NCBI GenBank assembly: GCA_040772845.1
Contig: JAXGXG010000002.1
Span: 496,001-560,000 of the forward strand
Source of the DNA: PWXP01 sp040772845
GTDB taxonomy: Bacteria; Planctomycetota; Planctomycetia; Pirellulales; Thermoguttaceae
Reading direction: 5' to 3'
DNA: 64,000 nt
The position numbers and the translations under genes are program-made. This document shows positions 54,374 to 62,823 of the stretch, one piece after another. Within the stretch, counting starts at the first letter, position 1; each line of letters begins with the position of its first letter. A model generated the notes under the pieces. That model was not told the DNA's origin and did not search any database. It saw only the letters and a list, made by a program, of their open reading frames with translations.

Positions 54374-56966
54374 GCTGGTAGGTGTGAGGCTTGCGTTGTT
54401 TCCCCTTCAGGGCTGGAACGCCACGTACGACGCACGCAATCGGGCGGTCAGCATGGCCGATACGCAGGAGCAGGCGGAAGGCAAGAACCGGCAGACCGTC
54501 TATGACGCACACGGCAACGTGGTGGGCACGGTCGACGCCAAGGGCCAATCGGCCAGTTCGGCGTTCGACGCGCGGGATCGGCGTGTGAGCGAGACGGACC
54601 GTCTGGCAGGCGTGACCACGTGGCGATTCGACGAGAACTCCAACCTGCGGCACCTGACCGACGCGGAGAACCAGTCGCCCTATAAACCCACCGCCTGGAC
54701 GTACGACGCCCGGAACCTGAAGCTCTCTGAGGCCTTGCCGGGACATAATTCGACGAGCCAGATCGGCGACGCCGACTGTGACCTCAAGCAGTTTGCCTAC
54801 GACCTGGCCGGCCGCGTGGCCGTGGCCACGGACCAGAAGGGGAACAACGTAACACATCTGTACGACCTGGCCTCCAGGCTCTTGCAGCGTGACTATCGCC
54901 TCTTCAACCAGACCGCTATCAGTGACAGCGACGTTTTTTCCTTTGGTGACGCCGGCCGTATGGCCTCGGCCCAGAGCGGGCGGTACAATAACACGGTTGC
55001 GTTCGACTACGACGCCGCCGGGCGATTGACCAGCGAATCGCTCACCGTAACCTTTGGCCAGACCACGACTTACACCGTTCAGTCGGCCTACGACTCGGCC
55101 AATCGCCGCACGGGCATGACCTATCCGGACGGCTCCGTCGTCGCGCGTAGCTTTACGGCCCGTGACCAGCTTGCCCAGATCGATTACAATAGCGCCATGG
55201 TCGCCACCTTTGCCTATGATAACGGTTCACGCCGCACCAGCCGCACGCTGGGGGATATGCCCGGCACGCAGACCACGTGGACCTACGGCCGGCAGGATAA
55301 TCTGCCCACGGCCATCAACTCTGGCATCCCCGGCGCGTCGTTCAGCTATACGTATGACGCGAACAAGAACAAGCTGACCGAGGGTATTTCCTCGCCCATG
55401 GCCAACTTCGGGTTCAACTCGACCACCTACGATCAGGCCGACCGCCTGACCGCCTGGAATCGGACCGACGGCAACCTGGATCAAGCCTGGGGGCTTTCGC
55501 TTGTGGGCAACTGGGCGACGTTCACCGAGAATCAGGTGCAAGAGTTGCGTACTCATAGCAGTGTCCACGAGATCGCCACGATTGACGCTACTTCCCTCCT
55601 CCACGACGCCACGGGTAACCTCACCCGCAACGCCAGTGACACTCTCGACCGTTACACGTGGGATTTTGACAATCGGCTCGTAACGGCAGACGTCGATCAA
55701 GACGGAACAGCGGAGTGTGGGTATCAATATGACGCCCTCGGCCGGCGTGTGAGTAAAACCATACCGGATGGCGAGGGTTCCGTCACCACCGTCTTCATTG
55801 GCACCATTCAGGCATTGGCGCATTCACCCCACGCCATGCAAGTTCAGGCCGAGTACGCGGCCGATGCCGCGCCCGGTTCACCCGCGTGCAAGTTCGTCTA
55901 CGCCGAGTACGTCGATGAACCGGTCATGATGGTGTCTTGTGAAACCCCAACAGAGGCTCAGTACTACTACCATCAGAATTCCCTGTACTCCGTCGCCGCC
56001 GTTACCGACGCAACCGGCGCGGTCGTCGAGCGATACGCATACTCGGCTTATGGCAAGCCGATCTTCCTCGACGCCGCCGCCACCCCGCTCGATCCACAGG
56101 CGTCGACCATTGATAATCCCTATCTCTTCACAGGCCGTCGCCTCGATCCTGAAACCGCTCTCTACTACTACCGCGCCCGACTGTACGATGCAGAGTTGGG
56201 GAGGTTTGTGGGGAGGGATCCGATCGGGTATGACGGAAGTGAGTGGAACCTGTACAGCTATGTTAATGGTAAGCCTTCAACCTTTACTGATCCGACGGGC
56301 ACGGTTGAACAACTGGCGACTGCAGGCGGGGGCTGTACGTTGCTACTTTGCACAAAGGATGTAACTGGGCCACTTGGTGGCCACTCATTCCTGCTAGTCC
56401 CAAAACCAGGCGGTGGCTATTGGCACCATGCTTCATTCCAAAAGAAGCCAATCTCGGATCAATGCCAAGGAAAAACAATGTCGCAACCTGCAGCTGGCTT
56501 GTGGGGGCAGCTGGTCGCTGAAGATGGGACGTTTGACGAAAGCAACAGGGATTATCCTTCCGAACTGAAGCCAACCGTGATTCCAGGGGTTGACCTGCCT
56601 GGAGACACATTTGATCGACCGCCGATCACTCTGGACCCATGCTCTACGTTTGATCAATGGGCATCGAAGAGATGTACGGCAGTTCAGTCTTCGCTTCCCT
56701 CATGTGCGGCATTTGAGGAATGCGCTAAGAAAGCAAGTGCCCGGATCAACGCTGCTTGCATATCATATTCGCCTACACCTGTTACTAACCTCGGTGCACT
56801 CGAAGGCAACTGCAATGTCGCAACCCGATCCGTGTTCGCGGGTTGCGGCGTGACCGACTATCCTGCGGTACCCCCAGGGGCCGCGTTACCTGGCTGGAAC
56901 TCCAAGGTTTGGCCATTACCTGGCGATCTTGATGGACCGGTGCCGTTGGGCTTGCAAGCCAATTAG
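54330..56966 (+). CDS. Displaced (orphan) Rhs core with different C-terminal domain, copy 2
   Basis: Up to 878 codons from a GTG at 54330, but similarity to the first Rhs gene begins only at 54411, in the codons for GWNATYDARNR, matching codon 379 of the long gene. The first 26 codons are unrelated junction sequence overlapping the LRR gene. There is no ATG or convincing ribosome binding site, so it may be silent. The core is similar but not identical to copy 1. After FTDPTG a different tail of 221 residues follows (GGHSFLLVPKPGGGYWHHAS, CSTFDQWASKRC), Cys-rich and not recognised. Confidence 0.75.
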   Translation: MKRTNRGVRPVVGIRLVGVRLALFPLQGWNATYDARNRAVSMADTQEQAEGKNRQTVYDAHGNVVGTVDAKGQSASSAFDARDRRVSETDRLAGVTTWRFDENSNLRHLTDAENQSPYKPTAWTYDARNLKLSEALPGHNSTSQIGDADCDLKQFAYDLAGRVAVATDQKGNNVTHLYDLASRLLQRDYRLFNQTAISDSDVFSFGDAGRMASAQSGRYNNTVAFDYDAAGRLTSESLTVTFGQTTTYTVQSAYDSANRRTGMTYPDGSVVARSFTARDQLAQIDYNSAMVATFAYDNGSRRTSRTLGDMPGTQTTWTYGRQDNLPTAINSGIPGASFSYTYDANKNKLTEGISSPMANFGFNSTTYDQADRLTAWNRTDGNLDQAWGLSLVGNWATFTENQVQELRTHSSVHEIATIDATSLLHDATGNLTRNASDTLDRYTWDFDNRLVTADVDQDGTAECGYQYDALGRRVSKTIPDGEGSVTTVFIGTIQALAHSPHAMQVQAEYAADAAPGSPACKFVYAEYVDEPVMMVSCETPTEAQYYYHQNSLYSVAAVTDATGAVVERYAYSAYGKPIFLDAAATPLDPQASTIDNPYLFTGRRLDPETALYYYRARLYDAELGRFVGRDPIGYDGSEWNLYSYVNGKPSTFTDPTGTVEQLATAGGGCTLLLCTKDVTGPLGGHSFLLVPKPGGGYWHHASFQKKPISDQCQGKTMSQPAAGLWGQLVAEDGTFDESNRDYPSELKPTVIPGVDLPGDTFDRPPITLDPCSTFDQWASKRCTAVQSSLPSCAAFEECAKKASARINAACISYSPTPVTNLGALEGNCNVATRSVFAGCGVTDYPAVPPGAALPGWNSKVWPLPGDLDGPVPLGLQAN

Positions 56967-57055
56967 CCACAAGACGGCGTTTTGCTGAGAGCCTTGGCAG
57001 CGCACCTGCATTACAGTGACGTTCCCTAGCATCGTCTGTTGACGGGAGCCATTTC

Positions 57056-59113
57056 GTGTCTCATTCCTTTAGGATTTCGCTGGTCGCCTGTACTTGCTGT
57101 TTCCTTAGTACCATATCGTGGGTAGCTGGGATCCCGTCAGCCATTGCGTGCGATCTGCATGGCGATGAGTTGCCACACGGTGCCGTTGCGCGATTGGGGA
57201 CGACCAGGTTGCGGCAGCCCGATCAAATTGGAGCGATGTCGTTTTCCGAGAATGGCAAACTGCTTGCCACTGTAGGAAATGAACGAATCGTACACATTTG
57301 GGACGCCTGCACCGGGCAATCGCTACAGACTATTGCTTTTGACGCTGGAAGCCCACGCCAAGTGACCATAAGCCAAGATGGTTCTCGCGTTGCGCTGGCA
57401 ACGATGGTCCCTGATGCAGTTCGAGTTTGGCAAGTTCGAGACGGTAAACGTCTTCTCCATCTGGAAGCGGTGGATACGGCTGAACCGTTTGCCATATCTG
57501 CGGACTGCCAAGCAGTGGCGTCCCTGTCTAAGCGAGAGAACCGCAAGGAGCGTAATGTGCTGCGACTGTACGATTCTGTAATGGGTAATGCAGTCCGTGA
57601 ATGGGAGGTTGACGCTGGCTTATGCTCGATGGCCTTCTCGCAGGACGACCAATCGTTGGTGTTGCTACATCGTTCCGGACAGGAATGCTGGTTATGTTGG
57701 TGGGACACGACCAATGGCCACTTGCGCCGGCGGCTTGGGTGCCATAATGATAGCAGGTTTGTGCGGCTTGCGCAGCGAGATGCTGCGATTGTTCTTGGCC
57801 ACGATGGCCAGACGGTCACGGCGTTCAGATATCCCGGCGATAAGGAGTTATTGCAGGTGCGCTGGTCGCAGAACGCTGCAATAGGGGATCAGTTTCTTTC
57901 GTCCGTTCAGATATCGAACGACGGGAGCCTTCTGTCGCTGCCTGTCGTCTCAACGAGCACGTCACCTGCGGAATCGCACTCGAGTCGAGCGCATCTACAT
58001 CATGAGGTGTGGGACTTGAAGACAGGGAAACAGCTTCTCGCATTACCGGGCCGTCACCAATGGACCTCTTTGGCAGCCCTCTCGGGCAGTGGCCAATGGC
58101 TTGCAACAGGGGAATGCTATGGCATCGGGATCTGGAATCTCAAGACCGGAGAAGATGTTTCGGAAAACGCGTGGCCATGCCATTGGGGGGCGATCTCTTC
58201 GGTCCTTGTCGCGCAGTCAACTCGTGAGCGGGTGATTACGTGCGCTCTGGGCGACCGGGAAGCAATCCGCGTTTGGGATGCCAAGACATCGCAATGCACG
58301 GGAGCATTCGGCGACGGAACACTCAACATGGGACGAGCAGTCTTATCCCCAGATGGGAGCTGCGTGATTCATTCAGATCTGGTTCACGGCCTCAGTGCCT
58401 GGGACTGTGAAACCGGCAAGTGCCAGTGGCGGGATTCGTCGGTAGATGCGATGGCGCACGAGTTTGTTGCCTGTTTGGCCAAAGGCGAGTCCATCGTTCT
58501 CGGCGGCCCGGGGCGACGGATTCATATCTATGACGTCAAACAACAGCGATTAAAAACGACAATTCCCTTGCATGGAAGCATCGAGGGATCCCTGTCGGCC
58601 TTAGCGGTGTCACCGGGTGGCCAAACCGTGGCGGTGGCGGATGCCAGTACGACGGCAGCACAGGAAGCGGCCCCATCGAGAGTTTGGCTTCTAGATCTGT
58701 GTTCGGGCAAGCAGCGTGCCATGCCAGTGAATATGAACGCCGGAACAGTATCGACCTTGGCGTTCTCGCCTGATGGGAACCGTCTCGCAGTAGGCGACAA
58801 CCGCGGTGTGTTGACGGTGTGGCATGTCGATGGCAGGTTTCTGGCTCGCGTCCTCTCGAGGGGTAGTGGCATTACTACGGCAACCTTTTCGCAAGACGGG
58901 TGTATTCTTGCATTCGGGGATGAAGACGGACTGATTCAACTATGGGATATTTCAGCGAATGAACTGAGACGCACTCTCTCCGGCCATTCTGCACGGATCA
59001 CGGGGTTGGCGTATCTCACGACAGGTGGTTTGGTATCTGGGAGTTTGGATGGAAGTGTTCTGGTTTGGGGACAACTGGGGCAGTTAAACGGGACAGGTCC
59101 AATTTCCGATTAG
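57056..59113 (+). CDS. Secreted WD40 beta-propeller protein
   Basis: 685 aa from a GTG at 57056 with GGGAG upstream. A signal peptide (residues 1 to about 31) is followed by a WD40 array: HIWDACTGQSLQ, VRVWQVRDGKRLL, GIGIWNLKTGED, LTVWHVDGRFL, IQLWDISANELRRTL and VLVWGQLG. Twelve or more repeats imply two propellers. The last residues QLNGTGPISD are encoded by the first copy of the 35-bp repeat at the next cassette boundary. It sits 89 bp after the displaced Rhs copy 2, in the position a cognate partner would have. Confidence 0.8.
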   Translation: MSHSFRISLVACTCCFLSTISWVAGIPSAIACDLHGDELPHGAVARLGTTRLRQPDQIGAMSFSENGKLLATVGNERIVHIWDACTGQSLQTIAFDAGSPRQVTISQDGSRVALATMVPDAVRVWQVRDGKRLLHLEAVDTAEPFAISADCQAVASLSKRENRKERNVLRLYDSVMGNAVREWEVDAGLCSMAFSQDDQSLVLLHRSGQECWLCWWDTTNGHLRRRLGCHNDSRFVRLAQRDAAIVLGHDGQTVTAFRYPGDKELLQVRWSQNAAIGDQFLSSVQISNDGSLLSLPVVSTSTSPAESHSSRAHLHHEVWDLKTGKQLLALPGRHQWTSLAALSGSGQWLATGECYGIGIWNLKTGEDVSENAWPCHWGAISSVLVAQSTRERVITCALGDREAIRVWDAKTSQCTGAFGDGTLNMGRAVLSPDGSCVIHSDLVHGLSAWDCETGKCQWRDSSVDAMAHEFVACLAKGESIVLGGPGRRIHIYDVKQQRLKTTIPLHGSIEGSLSALAVSPGGQTVAVADASTTAAQEAAPSRVWLLDLCSGKQRAMPVNMNAGTVSTLAFSPDGNRLAVGDNRGVLTVWHVDGRFLARVLSRGSGITTATFSQDGCILAFGDEDGLIQLWDISANELRRTLSGHSARITGLAYLTTGGLVSGSLDGSVLVWGQLGQLNGTGPISD

Positions 59114-59147
59114 GGCAGTTAAACGGGACAGGTCCAATTTCCGATTA
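59078..59147 (+). repeat. 35-bp perfect tandem duplication at a cassette junction
   Basis: Two identical units at 59078-59112 and 59113-59147, each with GTTAAACGGGACAG and ending TTTCCGATTA. The WD40 stop codon lies across the unit boundary. GTTAAACGGGACAG recurs at 62752-62765 near the end of the lipoprotein gene, just before the next displaced Rhs core. Confidence 0.8.
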
Positions 59148-59162
59148 GGTGGCCCTAACCTC

Positions 59163-61943
59163 TTGCACTACAAGTACTTGGGAACGAGACGGCCGAAGGC
59201 TGTGTTCGCCATTATCGCCCAAGACGGCACGCCCATCACTTGGCAGACCGTCAGCCACGATACGCTGGTCACTATCACCGGGCTCGGGCAGGTGCTGGAA
59301 ACCACACAGATCGATGCACTCAACCACCCCCGGAAGACCCGCAGCAACGGAGCCGGCCGCACGCTCGAAACAGTCGACGCGCTGAGCAACGTAACCACGG
59401 CCACCTTCGACGCGGCCGGGAACCAGCTCTCGCTCCGCGATCCCAACAGCATTGGCTGGAACGCCACGTACGACGCCCGCAACCGGCAGATCACCGTGGC
59501 CGATACGCAAGAGCAGGCGGAAGGGAAGAACCGGCAGACGGTGTACGACGCACACGGCAACGTGGTCGGTACGACGGATGCCAAGGGCCAGTCGGCCAGT
59601 TCGGTCTTCGACGCGCGGGATCGGCGTGTGAGCGAGACGGATCGTCTGGCAGGCGTGACCTCGTGGCGATTCGATGAGAACTCCAACCTGCGGCACCTGG
59701 CCGACGCGGAGAACCAGTCGCCTTATCGGCCTACCGCATGGACGTACGATGCCCGGAACCTCAAGCTCACCGAGGCCCTGCCTGGCCACAACCCGACGAG
59801 CCAGATCGGCGACGCCGACTATGACAAGAAGCAGTTCACCTATGACTTGGCCGGGCGCGTGGAGGTAGCCACGGACCAGAAGGGCAATAACGTCACGCAT
59901 CTGTACGACCTCGCCTCGCGGCTCGTTGAGCGTGACTACCGCCTTTTCAACCAGACTGCTATCAGTGATAGCGACGTTTTTTCCTATGGCGATGCGGGCC
60001 GTATGGCCTCGGCCGAGAGTGGGCGGTACAATAACACGGTCGCGTTCGGGTACGACGCCGCCGGGCGTTTGACCAGTGAGTCACTCACCGTAACCTTCGG
60101 CCAGACCACGACTTACACCGTCCAATCGGCCTACGACGCGGCCAATCGCCGCACGGGCATTACGTATCCGGACGGCTCGGTCGTCGCGCGGCAATACACG
60201 GCCCGTGACCAGCTTGCCCAGATCGATTACAATAGCAGTATGGTCGCCACGTTCGCCTACGATAACGCTCTTCGCCGCACCAGCCGCACGCTGGGCGATA
60301 CGCCCGGCACGCAGACGGCGTGGGTGTATGGCCGGCAAGATAATGTGCCCACGGCCATCAGTTCGGACATTGCAGGTGCATCATTCACGTACACCTACGA
60401 CGCGAACAAGAACAAGTTGACCGAGGGCATCTCGGCGCCCATGGCCAACTACGGGTTCAACTCCACCGCCTACGACCAAGCTGATCGGCTGACCGCCTGG
60501 AACCGCACGGATGGCAACCTCGACCAAGCGTGGAATCTTTCGCTTGTGGGTGACTGGGCCACCTTCACCGAAAACTTGGTGCAAGAGCTGCGCACCCATA
60601 CGGCCGTCCACGAGATCGCCACGATCGACGCTACTTCCCTCCTCCACGACGCCACGGGCAACCTCACCCGCAACGCCAGTGACACGCTTGACCGCTACGC
60701 CTGGGATTTCGATAACCGCCTTTTATCGGCAGACGTTGATCAGGACGGGACAGCGGAGTCTGGATATCAGTACGATGCCCTCGGCCGTCGCGTGAGTAAG
60801 ACCATTCCGGATGGCGAGGGTTCGACGACGACGGTGTTCGTCGGTACGATTCAGGAACTTGAGTACTCGCCCCACGCCATGCAGGTCGTGGCTGAGTACG
60901 CGGCTGATGCTGTGCCCACTTCACCCGAACGCAAGTTCGTCTACGCCACCTACATTGACGAGCCGGTCATGATGCTCGATGAGACCGCGCTCGGTTCTAC
61001 GGGATCTGGCAGTGAAGAACCCTACTACTACCACCAAAACACGCTTTACTCCGTCGCCGCCCTGACCGACGCCGCCGGCGCGGTCGTTGAGCGATACGCA
61101 TACTCGGCTTATGGCAAGCCGGTCTACCTCGACGCCAACGCGAATCTCCTTGACCCGCAGGCGTCCACCATTGGCAATCCCTACCTCTTCACCGGCCGCC
61201 GCCTCGATGCCGAGACCGGCCTCTACTACTACCGCGCCCGGATGTACGATGCGAAATTGGGGCGGTTTGTGAGCCGGGATCCGATTGGGTACCATGGCGG
61301 ATTGAGTGTGTATTGCTACGTCTTGAGTAGTCCAACCGCTTCTTTAGATCCATTGGGGCTCGAGCCTGAGATTGTAGCTCGCGAGTGGCTCGACGACGAG
61401 TATATGACGATATTGAATGGAATGGCGCTTGTCAATCCTGACAGCGCGAAGCTCCCACCGGGGGTACTAGTGCGATTCAAGCAGGATCTTTCAACATGCT
61501 CAGTGGAGTTTCTCGATGTAATGCCGCACGGGACGACGTTCGAAGGGGTCGAAGTCTCTGCAAAGGCTCCGGTATCACTTGGCAAAATTGGAAAGAAGGA
61601 AATCAGCCTGGAAGGCGGAGCATCGTTGAGCTATGCATATCGGGGAACTGCCCTGGTAAGCGAAGAACATACGTGTACAACCGATGATGTCGAGTTCGAG
61701 GGCGCGCCGAAGGATTGGCCTAAGCTCTGCTGCAAGGACGGTGAGCTTCCAACTTTAGCGACAGGCAAGAAGATCACTGTGGAGATTTGGCGGACAATGA
61801 CGGTGACCGTCAAAGCTGGTGGAACTTTGTTGATTGGTTACAAGGAAACGAAAAGCGTTGCTATATCCAGCAAGGTCGGAACCTTCGTGTTCAGAAGCGA
61901 TTGTTCTTGTGCGTGCTTGGGCGACGGCTGGGGTCCTTTCTAG
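59163..61943 (+). CDS. Displaced (orphan) Rhs core with different C-terminal domain, copy 3
   Basis: Open for 926 codons from a TTG at 59163; a GTG at 59202 is the only other start before similarity to copy 1 begins at about 59211 (AQDGTPITWQTVSHD). It therefore keeps about 80 more core codons than copies 2 and 4. From 60679 to 61271 it shows no difference from 51898-52490 of copy 1. After SLDPLG comes a third, distinct 194-residue tail (MALVNPDSAKLPPGVLVRF, DCSCACLGDGWGPF) of unknown family. No credible promoter or ribosome binding site precedes it. Confidence 0.75.
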   Translation: MHYKYLGTRRPKAVFAIIAQDGTPITWQTVSHDTLVTITGLGQVLETTQIDALNHPRKTRSNGAGRTLETVDALSNVTTATFDAAGNQLSLRDPNSIGWNATYDARNRQITVADTQEQAEGKNRQTVYDAHGNVVGTTDAKGQSASSVFDARDRRVSETDRLAGVTSWRFDENSNLRHLADAENQSPYRPTAWTYDARNLKLTEALPGHNPTSQIGDADYDKKQFTYDLAGRVEVATDQKGNNVTHLYDLASRLVERDYRLFNQTAISDSDVFSYGDAGRMASAESGRYNNTVAFGYDAAGRLTSESLTVTFGQTTTYTVQSAYDAANRRTGITYPDGSVVARQYTARDQLAQIDYNSSMVATFAYDNALRRTSRTLGDTPGTQTAWVYGRQDNVPTAISSDIAGASFTYTYDANKNKLTEGISAPMANYGFNSTAYDQADRLTAWNRTDGNLDQAWNLSLVGDWATFTENLVQELRTHTAVHEIATIDATSLLHDATGNLTRNASDTLDRYAWDFDNRLLSADVDQDGTAESGYQYDALGRRVSKTIPDGEGSTTTVFVGTIQELEYSPHAMQVVAEYAADAVPTSPERKFVYATYIDEPVMMLDETALGSTGSGSEEPYYYHQNTLYSVAALTDAAGAVVERYAYSAYGKPVYLDANANLLDPQASTIGNPYLFTGRRLDAETGLYYYRARMYDAKLGRFVSRDPIGYHGGLSVYCYVLSSPTASLDPLGLEPEIVAREWLDDEYMTILNGMALVNPDSAKLPPGVLVRFKQDLSTCSVEFLDVMPHGTTFEGVEVSAKAPVSLGKIGKKEISLEGGASLSYAYRGTALVSEEHTCTTDDVEFEGAPKDWPKLCCKDGELPTLATGKKITVEIWRTMTVTVKAGGTLLIGYKETKSVAISSKVGTFVFRSDCSCACLGDGWGPF
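60679..61271 (+). repeat. 593-bp block identical to 51898-52490
   Basis: Read side by side, the two blocks show no difference. They are bounded by a G/A mismatch on the left (51897/60678) and on the right by the codon after LGRFV, where the two C-terminal regions begin to differ. Outside the block the cores are clearly diverged. Confidence 0.88.
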
Positions 61944-62019
61944 AACAATAGTGCTTAAGTTCCGTAGCACAATGAAGCTTGCCAGCTTGGAATGTTCTCT
62001 TCCCTGTACAATGGAGCCA

Positions 62020-62790
62020 ATGATGTTCAATTATGTCATATATGGTTTCGTTCTCACGTCACCGCTTTGGTGTGCTGTTGGATGCTCTGGACAACGGTCG
62101 TCCGAGTCACCTACGATGTTGGTTCATCGCATTAACGATTTGGTCGCTAGTGATGCTTCAGAGGATTGTGTCCAATTGCTTGTGACATTACTGGCCGATG
62201 ACAGACCAATACCGGATGACATTTTTATCGAGGAAGAGCAGCCAGCCGTTCGGGCTGCGCTGACTCAGTGTCGTGTAACGACAGGAGACAACAGTGTGTC
62301 GGCTGCTCGCGTTGGACGTTTCGCGAGGGCATTGCTTAAAGACTGGCCCGACATCACCGTCCCTGCTTTGGTGGAGCGACTTGATATGATAGCGGCATCG
62401 CGGTCGTCACATGGCGCAGAATGGGACATCGACGATCCGTCAGGAGTAGAGGTATTTTGGTGCTTTACAACTCTACTGGATATCTATATGGGGCCAGCAA
62501 CACTCGCAGGCAAGACGCTCGATACGGAAGTCGCTATTGAGCAGACGAAGCTTGATCCCAGTGGCTCCGTAGAAACACGACGCCGTATCGTTGCTGGCCA
62601 TCTCGCGTCTCAAGACTTCGCTGGCGAAACATGTCTTAGAACCAAGACGACACGAAGTGGGCGGTGCGTGGTTATTGAGCCTGACCTGATGCGCGAGCAA
62701 GGTCGAGCAATCGCAGAACTCGCAATGATGCGCCAGCGAAGGTCGAACGAGTTAAACGGGACAGAGGGGAAAACGGGTCAGTCGCCTTAA
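62020..62790 (+). CDS. Small putative lipoprotein after Rhs copy 3
   Basis: 256 aa from the ATG at 62020 (62011 and 62023 are alternatives; GGAG at 62013). The signal sequence has the lipobox AVGC around residues 20-23. The rest is mostly helical and acidic (LLADDRPIPDDIFIEEEQPA), with no recognised family. The C-terminus SNELNGTEGKTGQSP is encoded by junction sequence containing GTTAAACGGGACAG. By position it is the candidate partner of the copy 3 tail. Confidence 0.6.
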   Translation: MMFNYVIYGFVLTSPLWCAVGCSGQRSSESPTMLVHRINDLVASDASEDCVQLLVTLLADDRPIPDDIFIEEEQPAVRAALTQCRVTTGDNSVSAARVGRFARALLKDWPDITVPALVERLDMIAASRSSHGAEWDIDDPSGVEVFWCFTTLLDIYMGPATLAGKTLDTEVAIEQTKLDPSGSVETRRRIVAGHLASQDFAGETCLRTKTTRSGRCVVIEPDLMREQGRAIAELAMMRQRRSNELNGTEGKTGQSP

Positions 62791-62823
62791 AAAAGAGAAT
62801 AGGCAAGCCGCGGACCATAGGGA

